Positions 9,851-20,000 of a stretch of DNA of 31,848 bases are shown piece by piece. Origin of the DNA: Zarea fungicola (taxonomy: Eukaryota > Ascomycota > Sordariomycetes > Hypocreales > Cordycipitaceae); NCBI GenBank assembly GCA_900169235.1, contig FWCC01000373.1, forward strand, positions 1-31,848, given 5' to 3'. The position numbers and the translations under genes are program-made. Positions within the stretch are counted from its first letter, which is position 1; every line of letters starts with the position of its first letter. The notes beneath the pieces were generated by a model. It saw nothing but the letters and a program-made list of their open reading frames with translations. It was not told the origin of the DNA and ran no database searches.

Positions 9851-11756
9851 CTACGGGCTTCTACTAACAGCACTGTAACTGCCAGGAGCTCCTGGGGGTG
9901 ATGCAGAAGGGGGAGGCGGAGGAGGAGCAGCGCTTGACGGCGGTGGTGGCGGGGGAGCTGCGTCGCTCGGGGGAGGCGGCGGTGATGCTGCTCCAGGAGC
10001 CTGAGTTGGTGATTGCGCAGCGCCGCCCTGGTACTGGGCATAGTATTGTTGATACCAGGCGACGTAACTAATATCTCGTTAGCAGGCATGTTCTATAGTA
10101 GAGTAGAGTCAAAAGATTCTCACTTTGCATATCCACCGTATGCGGCATAGGGATCTTGACCGTTAGCAGCAGCCTGGGCATAATACTGGGCATATTGTGC
10201 GTTGTAATCAGGGTTAGCCGAACTGTCAGTACTGGTAGCGGCGGCGGCGTTTCTGGCACCGCCGTCCGAGTTGTATCTGTTGCTGTTGTACGAATCTCCG
10301 TTGCCGCGGCTGCTATAATGATCACCACCGCGATCATTGTAACCACCTCGTCGATCACCGCCTCCATAGCCACCACGGTCACCACCATAGCCGCGATCGC
10401 CGTAACCACCACGGTCACCGTGGCTCCGAGGAGGGCGGCTCTTGAAGTCTTCATATTGCTCACGGACGTTTGCGATCAAGTCCTGGCAGAGCTCCTTGGC
10501 TTTTTCTACCATCATAGCATCGGGACCCCTGTGCACTCTGTAAGTAGCTGACTCGTTGCTATAAGACGGTAAAAAGAAGAAGAAGAAGAAGAAAACACAT
10601 ACGCAACGTAGAGAAACATATCCTCGTCACTTTCTTGGTTAGTATCTCTTTCAATATAACCTGAGCCGCGGCCCTTTATCTGAACACGACAACCGGTTTC
10701 TTGCTGAATGTGCTTAACATAGGAGCCACCAGCACCGACAATTTGCGCCCGCAGGTTGAAACCCGGGATAGGCTCAAGACCGACTGGGACGCTCTCCTCG
10801 GGCCATTTGGTGCGTTGGCGTTCTGGATTTTCGGCTTCTGGTTCTCTTTCGCGGCGTTTGAAGCGGCGCTCATCAACAAGTTGGGGAAGCTCTTGCTCAA
10901 TCAGCTCATTGACCTTGGCGACGGCAGCCTCCAGAACCTCCTTTGTTCTGGCTGTAATGTGAAGATACAGAGGGGGTTCCTAGAAAATTAATCATTTGTA
11001 TTGGAGCCGTGAATACGGGGGCACTTACAGCAGCCGTAGCCATGCTCTTGTTGGGGTAATATTTGCCACGCACAGTAAGATCTAAGATAGTTAGTAGGAA
11101 AACAGCCAAATAGTCGGCACATTTGAATTACCAGCCCCAGTTTCTTTTTGAATCTAAAGAGGAGAAAAAAAAGTCAGCAAAGCATCAATGGGATTGCGGT
11201 AGGATCATTATGATGGGTACTAACCGCCTGTTGAGTTTGCGCCTTCATAAGCATATAACGGTTCCGCAAATCGTTGACCTCGATATCCTGAATGTAGTCA
11301 CCGTCCGAAACGTACATCTCACCAGGGGCGCCAGGGCCGCTAGGGGCATCCTTGCTACCCTTGGGCGCAGAGGACGCATTTTCGGACGAGCCATCAGTGC
11401 TGGCGCCGAGGATGGGCGGAACGTCGACGTGTTGGATGCCCTTGCGAGCCTGGAGCTGCGCGTTGATCTTGGCAGCGGCGGCAGCTAGAGAGAACAAACA
11501 AGTTAGTTCTGGGACTTTGTAGAAGGGAGGCACCTCGTGCGGATAGCAGGAGGCTAATGCGACAAGGCGCATGCAACGTACCGGCAGCGGCGGCTGGATC
11601 GACGGTGCTCTCTCCGTTTCCAAGAGGACTGCGCTCTCTAGTCTCGGAGGCTCGGTTCGACGGGGAGCGGGACCGGCGATCAAATCGCGAAGATCTCTTT
11701 GGTTCTGGCTCCTTTTGATCGAAGCGCGATCGCTTGCGCGGCTCTGTGTCGGCCAT
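9851..11756 (-). CDS. KH-domain RNA-binding protein, KHDC4/BLOM7-like
   Basis: Seven exons were rebuilt: 11756-11582, 11484-11225, 11153-11132, 11081-11029, 10979-10603, 10528-10124, 10067-9851, giving 502 aa. Order of parts: a basic RS-like N-terminus (SRFDRRSRSPSNR); a KIN motif (about 63); a first KH-like unit (IEVNDLRNRYML, TGADLTVRGKYYP); then a KH domain with EPIPGFNLRAQ and VGAGGSYVKHIQQETGC, GxxG loop GAGG at 252-255; an RGG/YGG-rich region (about 320-365); and a C-terminus with Tyr/Gln (YVAWYQQYYAQYQ) and proline runs. This matches the KHDC4 family, linked in animals to spliceosome and RNA processing, so a nuclear RNA-processing role is inferred. For intron 5 the CACAG acceptor at 10529 was chosen over an earlier TATAG because it yields the family sequence YVAGPD. 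The earlier site would add eight residues in frame. Confidence 0.88.
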
Positions 11757-12698
11757 GGTTTGGTTGGTTGGTTCGAGGCGTAATTGTATAGCCGTGTTAT
11801 GTGGTTGTGCCTTGATGCAAGTTTCCGACCGAAAAAATAGTGCAGAAAAACGAGATGCAGAATGCGCAAAGGGCTAGAATCGCAGCAAGAACAAAAAAAT
11901 CGGATCCGTCAGCTAATTTCACTGGGGATTTTGCCGTGACAAACAATCAGGCTCTTGGGAGTGCAACAAGTCTTCCTTTTTTGTTGTAGGTAATCAATGA
12001 TGGGCGTCAATGATGGACACAGTTCGCTTCGCGACGGAACCGGAATAAGTAGAGCCTCCGTGAAAGCTGGTACTCACTGGTGGTTGCTCAGCGTCGTTCG
12101 GCTTAATTTGCTTGTGGTTGTGTGGGGAGCTGCATCTGCCCCAAACTTCCGTACCCCAGCATCTGAGCAGTGCGGTGTCGGAGGATATGAGATTGGCTGG
12201 GTACTGTCGGCTGAAGAACGAGCATTGCCCAGGGATAGCCATGCAGACGCTACAATTATACGGTAAAGATATTTCTATAATTTAAAACAAGTATTCTGTA
12301 TAGTTATGAACTAGAAAGATTGAATTGAAAACAATGCCATTGAGTGATTCGAATTCCGTCTGCCCTATCTTTTTCCAGCTCTCAATGCTTTTAGCGTGGA
12401 GATTCACTAAAACAGGCAACCAACCCGCTACAGGAACCAGTCACAGCGCCTTGGTCTAATCCCGGTTCGACAGGTGCTCCGCCAGCCACTCCGATAGCTC
12501 GCCGCCATTCTTTTTTCCTCGTGCGTCTCCGTTGGTGGCCTTTTTGACTCAGGGAACCTCTTCCTTCTCCATCTCCAACTGCCATATCCAGGCCATCCCT
12601 GCTGCATCCCTCCCGCAGCACATTTATTTCCTTCTTTCCTTCTTCACTTTTCTTGTCTCTCTATAGCCCGCTACCGATATTGAAAAATAGGAAAGACA
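11757..12698. promoter_or_regulatory. Divergent promoter region, KH gene / ILV6
   Basis: A 942-bp spacer separates two divergently transcribed genes. It holds both promoters and a TGACTCA site at 12545-12551. The open frames at 11997-12266 (+) and 11994-12242 (-) are antisense overlaps without domains. A tRNA T-arm-like string near 12465 was examined and does not fold into a tRNA. Confidence 0.5.
12545..12551 (+). promoter_or_regulatory. Gcn4/CPC1-type site upstream of ILV6
   Basis: A perfect palindromic-core TGACTCA lies 147 bp upstream of the ILV6 ATG. This is the binding site of the Gcn4/CPC1/CpcA bZIP activator that raises amino-acid biosynthesis genes during starvation. Its position in front of a branched-chain amino-acid gene makes it credible. 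Confidence 0.65.
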
Positions 12699-13760
12699 AT
12701 GGCCTCGCTGCGATCCCTGGGAGCGCCGCTGCGCTGGGCAGCCTCCGCCCGCAGCACCCTCTCTGCCAGCGCCGTCCGCTACAACTCGTCCAGCACCTCG
12801 TCGACCTCTGCCATTGCCTACAAGGCCCTCCGCCGCCGGTCTGCGCCTCTCCCTCTCACTGAGGCGCCCCCTTCCTGGTCCGCCCAGGCCGCCGTCTCCA
12901 ACATCCTCTACGAGACGCCCACCCCGTCCATGGCACCCCCCAAGCGTCACATCCTCAACTGCCTTGTCCAGAACGAGCCGGGCGTTCTGTCCCGCCTGTC
13001 GGGCATTCTCGCCGCCCGCGGCTTCAACATTGACTCGCTCGTCGTCTGCAACACCGAGGTCGAGGACCTCTCGCGCATGACCATTGTGCTGACGGGCCAG
13101 GACGGTGTCGTCGAGCAGGCCCGCCGCCAGCTCGAGGACCTCGTCCCCGTCTGGGCCGTGCTCGACTACTCGAGCGCCGCCCTTGTTCAGCGCGAGCTGC
13201 TCCTCGCCAAGATCAACATCCTCGGCCCCGAGTACTTTGAGGAGCTCCTGGCGCACCACCGCGAGATCACGACGGGCGACGCCCACGCCGCGGCCGCCGA
13301 CTCGGACCTGGTCCACGAGAACCAGCAGAGCCTGGAGGAGAGCGCAGCGGCCGACTTTCACCCCAGCAAGCTCGCGGCGTCCGAGGCGCTCCGCCACAAG
13401 CACGAGCATCTCAAGACGATTACCTACTTTACCCACCAGTTTGGCGGCAAGGTGCTTGATATTAGTACTGTCAGCTGCATCGTTGAAGTGTAAGTTTTTC
13501 CTGTCCAGATTCTGATTAGTTCCTTTTGTTTCCTTTTTTCTTCTTCTTTTTTTTTTTTTGCTGACTTGGCGTGTTACAGTTCTGCCAAACCTTCCAGAAT
13601 CGACTCCTTCTTGAAGCTCGTCGCTCCCTTCGGCATCCTCGAGTCTGCCCGTACCGGCCTCATGGCCCTGCCCCGATCTCCCCTCAAGGGCCCCAACGAG
13701 GAGCAGCTGACTCTCGAGGCTGACGAGATTGTCGACGCCAGCCAGCTGCCTCCTGGTTAA
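12699..13760 (+). CDS. ILV6: Acetolactate synthase regulatory (small) subunit
   Basis: Exons 12699-13489 and 13580-13760 are joined across a 90-nt intron (GTAAGT donor, GCTGAC branch, long pyrimidine run, TTACAG acceptor). The product is 323 aa. Residues 1 to about 40 are rich in Ser, Arg and Ala without acidic residues, a mitochondrial targeting presequence. The ACT domain starts at residue 84 (HILNCLVQNEPGVLSRLSGI, then ARGFNIDSL) and the second half has the small-subunit signature (RELLLAKINILGPEYF, FGGKVLDIS). The C-terminus after the intron (SRIDSFLKLVAPFGILESARTG) is the family end. The protein binds the catalytic subunit ILV2 in mitochondria. It activates acetohydroxyacid synthase and confers valine feedback control in isoleucine/valine/leucine synthesis. 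Between the two halves is an Ala/His-rich insertion (about 188-225) of the fungal kind. Codon use is strongly C/G-ending, suggesting high expression. Confidence 0.96.
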
Positions 13761-14006
13761 AGTCCCTGTCGCGCAAAGTAAAACAGCGAGCAGGTCTATA
13801 TAAAAACAGCGTTGCCTGGCCCAGTTGGCAGATAATGGCGTAATCGGTTGGATTTTCATAGCTTATTTTTTGTTTGACACAACTAGTTTCATATCTGGAT
13901 CTTGTTTACAATACAAATTTTTGATATATTTCAAAACTACAAAGTCTTGCTTTTGCTACTCTGGTGACCTCTATATATGTTGAAAGAACTCTGCTTAATG
14001 TCGTGC
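13761..14006. terminator. Shared 3' spacer of convergent ILV6 and OTC genes
   Basis: This 246-bp AT-rich spacer must carry the cleavage and polyadenylation signals of both genes. ATATATATG-like and AATACAAATTTTTGATATA stretches are suitable A/T-rich efficiency elements. Exact poly(A) sites cannot be placed. Confidence 0.4.
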
Positions 14007-15260
14007 TTAAAATTTTCCCTTGTTGACTACCAAGCCTTCAATCACAGCTGTGGAAAGTTGTTAGTAAATTATCAAACCACTTCTTCTTTTCTTTTTTTTT
14101 TAAAAAAAAAAGAACATAAAAAAAAGAAAGGGTCAACTTACCAATGGCAGCCCATAGACGATTCTCCGCCTCGGGAAACACCAGTGACCTGGGGCTATAA
14201 AACACCTCATCGGCCACCTCTTCCGGATGGCGCGGCAGGCAGTGCATAAACTTCCACCCTTCCTTGGCACCGCCGCGCTGCGCCAGCTCATTCGTAATCT
14301 GGTAGCCCGCAAACGCCTCGAGACGCTTCTTCTTCTCGCTCTCCTGGCCCATGGAGATCCACGTATCCGTGACCAGCACATCGGCCCCGCGAATGGCCTC
14401 TTCAGGCACCGTCGTCTCCGTCAGCTTGCCCGGCGACGCGACCCCTTGCCCGGCCGCGTTGATGAGGGCCTTCATGGCGTCGGGGATGCCGTAGCCCGTG
14501 GGCGACGCAACAGCAATATCGACGCCCATCTTGACGCAGCCAATGGCCAGGTCAAAGAGGACGTTGTTGGAGTCGCCCACCCACGCCACTTTTAGACCCT
14601 CCAGGCCGAGAGACGCACCAGATGTGTTGGAGGCGGGAAAGGCCTCGTGCATGGTGAGAAAGTCGGCAATGGTCTGCAAGGGGTGAAAGTCATCGGACAG
14701 GGCGTTGATGACGGGCACGCTCGAGTCCTTGGCGAGGCCGGCGACGTCAGAGTGCGGGCCGACGCGGGCGACCATGCACGAGGTCATGGAGGAGATGACT
14801 TTGGAGGTGTCGTATAGCGACTCATTTACCTATACGGATTACGAAGCGTTAATATGAGTGACTCAATGAAAGAAAATGAACGGGTTTTTTTTTAGGTGCA
14901 AGGATGAATACATACACCCAATTGAATATCATCTTTGCCCAGAAACATGGGATGACCGCCCAGCATCGTGACGGCCGCCTCCGTGGACACGCGGGTGCGG
15001 GTGCTGCGCTTGCTAAACATCATGGCGACCGTCTGGCCGGCCAGGCCATCTCGCAGCGTGGCGGGAGCTTGGCCGCTCTTTACCTGCGTCTTGCGCGCGG
15101 CGCCGTTGCGCACGAGGTTGGCAAACTCGGTGGGCGTGAGGTCGGCAATGGACATGAGATGCCTGGGGGCGGCAGATGATGAGGAGTATTGGCGCTGCTG
15201 CTGCTGCAATAGCAGACGGCGTGCTGCGCCGACACCTCGAAAGGCGGGTGAGGCACTCAT
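14007..15260 (-). CDS. ARG3: Ornithine carbamoyltransferase, mitochondrial
   Basis: Three exons, 15260-14916, 14829-14142 and 14047-14007, encode 357 aa. Intron 1 (86 nt) joins DIQLG-VNESLYDT. Intron 2 (94 nt, GTAAGT to CCACAG) joins WAAI to a 13-residue last exon ending VNKGKF. Residues 1-30 form an Arg/Gln/Ser-rich mitochondrial presequence. Catalytic and binding motifs are all present: STRTR for carbamoyl phosphate (86-90), HPLQ (164-167), VAWVGDSNNV (196-205), the DTWISMG ornithine loop (about 270-276) and HCLP (311-314). The enzyme makes citrulline from ornithine and carbamoyl phosphate in arginine synthesis, as a trimer in the mitochondrial matrix. The gene converges with ILV6. Intron 1 carries a TGACTCA site, and intron 2 carries a perfect T10/A10 palindrome. 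The family corresponds to yeast ARG3, Aspergillus argB and Neurospora arg-12. Confidence 0.96.
14092..14111. repeat. T10A10 palindrome inside OTC intron 2
   Basis: Ten T residues are followed directly by ten A residues, and more A-rich sequence follows up to about 14130. On the coding strand of the gene this lies between the donor (14141) and acceptor (14048) and could fold back in the pre-mRNA. It may simply be slippage-prone polynucleotide. Confidence 0.7.
14859..14865 (+). promoter_or_regulatory. Gcn4/CPC1-type site inside OTC intron 1
   Basis: A perfect TGACTCA lies within the first intron of ornithine carbamoyltransferase, about 400 bp downstream of its start codon. The element is nearly palindromic and works in either orientation. 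No perfect copy was seen in the few hundred bases upstream of 15260, where only a one-mismatch relative occurs near 15337. That makes the intronic copy a candidate for starvation control. Confidence 0.4.
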
Positions 15261-15879
15261 TTGTTGGGGAAGGTCGGTGGGTTTTTTTGGGAGCTTTTAT
15301 TTGGACGAGCGAGGAGGGCCGAGACCAAGCCAATTGAGTGATAATCTGCGCAGTATGAAGAGAAAAAAAGGAATTGGAGGAGAGTGAAGAGGGTGCGTAG
15401 ATTCAAACTAGCAGTTAATGTGTTGTGACAAGACAGTTGACAGCTTGAAGGAGCTCGCCAAGATGTTTTGAGTGGTTGGAGATTCTGACTGTGCCTGTGG
15501 TGCCGGCGATCGGACACGGCGGTGGAGACGTGTGACGGCACGCTAGAGATTGGATATCTTGGCGGCAGAGCTTATTCTAGTGCGAGCCACCTCGTACGGT
15601 AATAAAACAACACTAGCAACGGCTTTTGCAACGACATGTCTCGACTAACTTTGCATATTAGACTTGCAATCTTCCGAATAATTTTGTATATCAAAGAGTT
15701 TTACCTCTGGCTCTAGAATTGACGGCAAGAAACTTGGGTCCGGCAGCAATCCACAAGGAAGACTTGCCATGGACATGCAGTGTTAAAATAGCTGAAATAA
15801 AAGCAAAAGAAAAGAGTTGTGCCCGCCTCGCTAATATGCAAATGAATCAAAAAAAAATAACCAGCACAAGAACAACGGT
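15261..15879. other. Spacer: OTC promoter and GT32 3' flank
   Basis: About 620 bp holding the OTC promoter and 5' leader (left) and the 3' end of the glycosyltransferase gene (right). Both genes are on the minus strand. The open frames 15257-15541 and 15719-15964 have no domain and are not called. Confidence 0.45.
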
Positions 15880-16996
15880 TTATACCCGGCTCTCGGATAT
15901 AGGCCGATACCCTACCCTACGCCGTCTCGAGCACCTCTTTTTCCACATCCGCCAGCCCAGGTAGACGCCCACAAGGCAGCCAAAAACGCCGCTGATGATG
16001 GCAATGATCCAGTGCTCGCCCGCAAACACAAATAAGTCGATCCTCCACGTCTTTGCCGTGCCGCCCCGGTAGCTCGTGAATATGGACCACTCGGGGGCAC
16101 CGCGCCACTGCGGCATGGAGAGCCTGGTCAGGGGCACAAACGTCCGATTGTACGGCTCAAACAGGCCCGGGTGGTACTTGTCCCACGTGTCGGTGATGAA
16201 CCAGCTCCCCGTACCGTACAGGACGGTCAGAAATGGAACGAGATATAAATGTGAGTATTTGGGTATGGTTTCAGTGATTTGCACCCAAAAGGGTTGGTTG
16301 GGTGCTCCGCCGAGAATGGTGTCGCTGAGAGCGCCGCGTCGTCGGTCGGCGACAATCACTGGATAGGCTCGGAGGCTCTCGAGAGATTTGACGCAGCCCT
16401 ATTAACAAGAAAACACGCTGGTTAGTTGGGTGTTATGGGTGGTATGATTGAGGTGGATTTCTGGTCCCTACATGGTCGAGATCAATGTAGATGCCGCCGT
16501 AGTGTCGCAAAAGAAAGTATCGAACGGTTTGTTCCCTTTGAATAGGGTATCGGAAGCGGTCGTATGTGTTGAGAAACCAAGGAAATTCGGCTTGGAGGAA
16601 CTCGCGCGACGACTTTTCCGTCCACAGCTACAGCGAAACAATCGTCGTTAGTAAAATGCAAGCAAAGTGAGGTTGTCTGCTACGCACCATGTACACCCAG
16701 TCGGGATTCTGCTCTATGCAGGACTTCCGCTGCGACTCCCACTCCGGGAGCATGGCCGAGCCATTGCCGTGGTGTTGCCAGTTGTGAAAGACTTGGTGAA
16801 TGATGCGCGGGACATGCTTGGTCTGCTGTTTCTGTACTTTGAATCGAGCCAGCACCTGGTCCTGGTTCAGAGGGTAGCCGGCGTGTGGCAGAAATAGGCG
16901 GACAAGGTTGAATACGCCTTCATAGGAGTTGTATATGGTGGTGACTGCGATGGAAAAGAGGACGATGATGAAGACGAAACGGCGTCGGCGGTTCAT
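15880..16996 (-). CDS. GT32 glycosyltransferase, MIPC-synthase (SUR1/CSH1)-like
   Basis: Exons 16996-16688, 16627-16472 and 16398-15880 (introns of 60 and 73 nt) give 327 aa. Residues 7-22 form an N-terminal signal anchor after a basic start (MNRRRRF), as in type II Golgi enzymes. The catalytic part carries VPRIIHQVFHNWQ, NPDWVYMLWT and RHYGGIYIDLDHG. The DxD metal/nucleotide-sugar motif DLD (152-154) is split from its following Gly by intron 2. GALSDTILGGAPNQPFW then follows. A second hydrophobic helix (about 285-307) precedes a basic Cys/Arg tail. The double-anchored GT32 layout and the motif order resemble SUR1/CSH1, which mannosylate inositol phosphoceramide in the Golgi, but another GT32 substrate cannot be excluded. 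The frame stays open upstream to 17245; the start at 16996 was chosen because it places a basic N-terminus directly before the anchor. Confidence 0.85.
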
Positions 16997-17006
16997 TGTG
17001 AGAGAG

Positions 17007-17050
17007 TGAGGGGTGGTGGTGGTGTTGGTGGTGTTGGTGGTAGTAGTGGT
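17007..17050. repeat. GGT/GTT trinucleotide-rich tract upstream of GT32 gene
   Basis: An imperfect run of GGT units interspersed with GTT and AGT lies just upstream of the proposed start codon at 16996. It would be a CCA/ACC-rich stretch in the 5' leader of the minus-strand transcript. If the upstream in-frame region were translated it would encode a Thr/Asn run. Confidence 0.7.
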
Positions 17051-20000
17051 TTCGGTTTGCAGGCGGACCACCAATCTGGAAAGCAGTGGTTGATGTTGTT
17101 GGAGTTGTTGCCTGCGCAAACAGACAGGAAAGACACTGCGGATGAAAATTGCCAGCAACACTTCAAAACCAGGTAAAAAAGGAATGACTGAAAGGGAAAG
17201 AAGAAAAAAGAGGTCTAGCAGGACGAAGCATGAAGTGAGAGGCACACTGGTAACTGTTGAGAAGAAAAAAGGGATTCACTGCGCACGAGGGTCTAGAAGG
17301 ATGAATGGGTCAATTATTGGTACTACAAACGGGCCAGCGCATGCCGCCAGGGGTCATGGGCCATTTCTGTATACTAATAAATATGTCAACGATATGGATA
17401 TTATAATGCCGTCTGCTCATCTGAGCGGGCCACGTCTGAGTGCTACTGCCCTACCACTATGGGGCGCTTTTGTCGAATCTCAGCCTCATCTGGGATTGGT
17501 CGTCCCTGCACCCTACAGGGCTGTGTGCGTGTTTTTAGCGGTACGACTCGGCGCACGTTGCCAAAAGAAAGGAAAAGCCGCGCAATCAGGGCTGAAGAAT
17601 GGTGGATCACTGACGGCAAAAGGGTAGCAATGAGCGAGTTGATGTACATACCTTAATTACTCCTGTCGTGTGACATTGAGACGGGGGACCCTGCCTGGTG
17701 TCTGAGAGTGAGAATGAAAGCATTTAGACTGCCCCATTGAGTCTTCCGTTTCGGGGCCCCCGCCACGAGACTAGGCAAATCTAGGCCGAAGTGCGCTTTC
17801 CGTCTTTCGCATACGATTCCTATTTGCTGGTTTATTCTTTTCGGCGTACTGACAGGTATCTTCTCTCCAATGCTCACCCCTCCAACCAGAGCACCGGCAC
17901 CCCTGGGCTACTGATGGATGTATATGGCGTTTCCCTTTTCTTTTTTATTAATTATTTCTTTTCCCAGATTCAAGAAGCGGGGCCAACAACTCCAGAAGAG
18001 GGTATTCAGGTGCATGCGGCTGCGCTATTATAGCCCTGTGGCCTGTTCCAGACCCTGAACTGAAGCCACCCCTCCATGTCATTTATAAATATTTAAAGAT
18101 GCGTGCGCCTTGCCGGCCTCCATGTAACCGAGGTGGTATTACCACGCATTATTCTTATGCCTGTTCATTTGTATAACTCTTCCTATGCCGTCGGGTTTCA
18201 GTACCACCTCTCTCTTTACTCACTCATTGCTGACACAATAAGAGATGATCATGACGCATTTCAACCCTCTTTTCATCGTCGGATTAATAACCTTGTCAAG
18301 CAACGAAAAGTCCAGCCCAAACCAGCACGGAAAGGATGCGCCATAAAATAATGGAGACGGCCGCGCAAGCTTCTTTCCCCCTTGTGGGCTTCTCCCGCGC
18401 ACGAGTAAGGCTGACCGGAGAACACAGTACTTTTGACGGAACACGTTACGCCGAAAAAGCCCAATGGCCCCCGGTAGGGCTATCCAGATGTGGGTACCGT
18501 GTGCAATGGTGTCGTTCAATAGTGGCGCATTGCATACAGCCTATGCAAGGTAGAATAATTCTGCCCCTATTCGTGGACAGGACGGAGTTCGGCATGTAAC
18601 CACTTTGCCATTGTTACGCGGCAGGAAAGGCAGAGAAATAAGTGAAAACAAGTAAACGCGGCTGAAAAGGTTCTCGCACATATACAATCCCCTTTTCCTT
18701 TTCATTACTACTGTAAAGGAGAGAGTGTATTTCGACATACTGCCAACGTAATTCCACGACGAGATGATGCTCTCTTCGACGTGGCGCCACCCACCAAAAG
18801 GTCAACACCGCCCTCTGAAATCATATTTGGGTGTCTGGCCATTGGATATGTAAGAGGCAAAGATGTACGGCATTTTGGTGAATCGTCTGATTTCTTCTTA
18901 CTTCTGCTTTAATATGTAAGAATAAGATGACTGCTTGAGGCTGCAATTCAACCACGTTGCATTCTCGGCTGTCGGGCTACCCCTTGCCATTCCCAATTCA
19001 GCTGTCTCTAGTCCACTCAAGCCAAGACTGACTACTACCCCGCGTGGTGCGTATTACCAGAAATGACCAGATCCATGCTCAGTACTCTTATACCCCTCAG
19101 TATCTTCTAGTATCAAAGGCGCCAATGTAATCACCGGTTCTACATTGGCACGACCTCGCCAGGGTCGGGGTTCCCAGCGCTTTACTGGAGGAAAGGATAT
19201 AAATGAATGGTCGAAAACCTTGACATCTGACCCTTTACCCGTGTCCCATTTACATGGAGAGACGACCACGACTTGGAAACAACAACGAGTACCCTTCTCA
19301 CTCTTCTCCCTGTAACTCAAAGCATTTGAACCACACTCTACAGCGGCCAAAATTCGCTGCCGTGGCTCGCGCCAAGACTTGCAGCAGACAGTATCGACCA
19401 TCCCTAGACGTTGGTCAAGCAACGAATGGCATAGGTACATGTCTGGATCAGATGGAGCGAGCTTCTCCGCCATCACCGGCGTGTGTTCGGCTTGGTCGAT
19501 TCGACAGTGTCGTGGCAGACCTGGCTAGGGAGGTGAAGTGTCCGCTCAACCACTCCCCCTACAGCGCCTTCCAACCAATTATCCAGCCCTGATGAACTCC
19601 GCCCCTGAAGTCTGTCTGATGCTCCTACTCCATTGAGACGATTTACCATACGTACAATATGTAAACTAATAACTACTGTATTATCTAAAACATCAATATT
19701 TGCAAGCATTAGTAAAGGCGAAGCTGCATACCATTGCTATTTTATCCAGTTTGTCCGGCTGCGAGCTTGTCGAAGCATGCATTGAGCAACGTACTTTCCC
19801 GCCGAAGCTATGACGGCAGGCGCATGTCACGATGCCGTCATACTTTTGACGAGTCACTTATGCGGCTGCTGTTCAACATCTTCAGCACACACACCTTGAT
19901 CTGCGTGCTGGCGCTAATAATTAATAAACATGCTGCGTTAAAGTATGCACCAAACCTAAACAAGGTGCTCCGGCCACGCGATATATTTCAGAGTGAGAAC

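Noticed and set aside
10156..10551. Val/Ile/Thr-rich plus-strand frame over the KH gene
   Set aside because: Antisense shadow of the RGG/YGG-rich exon.
12440..12490. tRNA T-arm-like string (CCCGGTTCGACAGG)
   Set aside because: The flanking bases do not pair as a five-base T stem, and no acceptor, D or anticodon stem can be built around it.
13105..13515. Long Ser/Arg-rich frame inside ILV6 exon 1
   Set aside because: Shadow frame of a GC-rich real coding exon.
12624..13859. 411-codon minus-strand frame antisense to ILV6
   Set aside because: Open antisense frame caused by the third-position GC bias of ILV6; it shows no domain and reads through the ILV6 intron.
17142..17627. 161-codon plus-strand frame
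   Set aside because: It overlaps the GT32 leader in antisense and has no domain and irregular codon use.
19054..19476. 140-codon minus-strand frame
   Set aside because: No recognisable motif, and plus-strand frames of equal quality overlap it.
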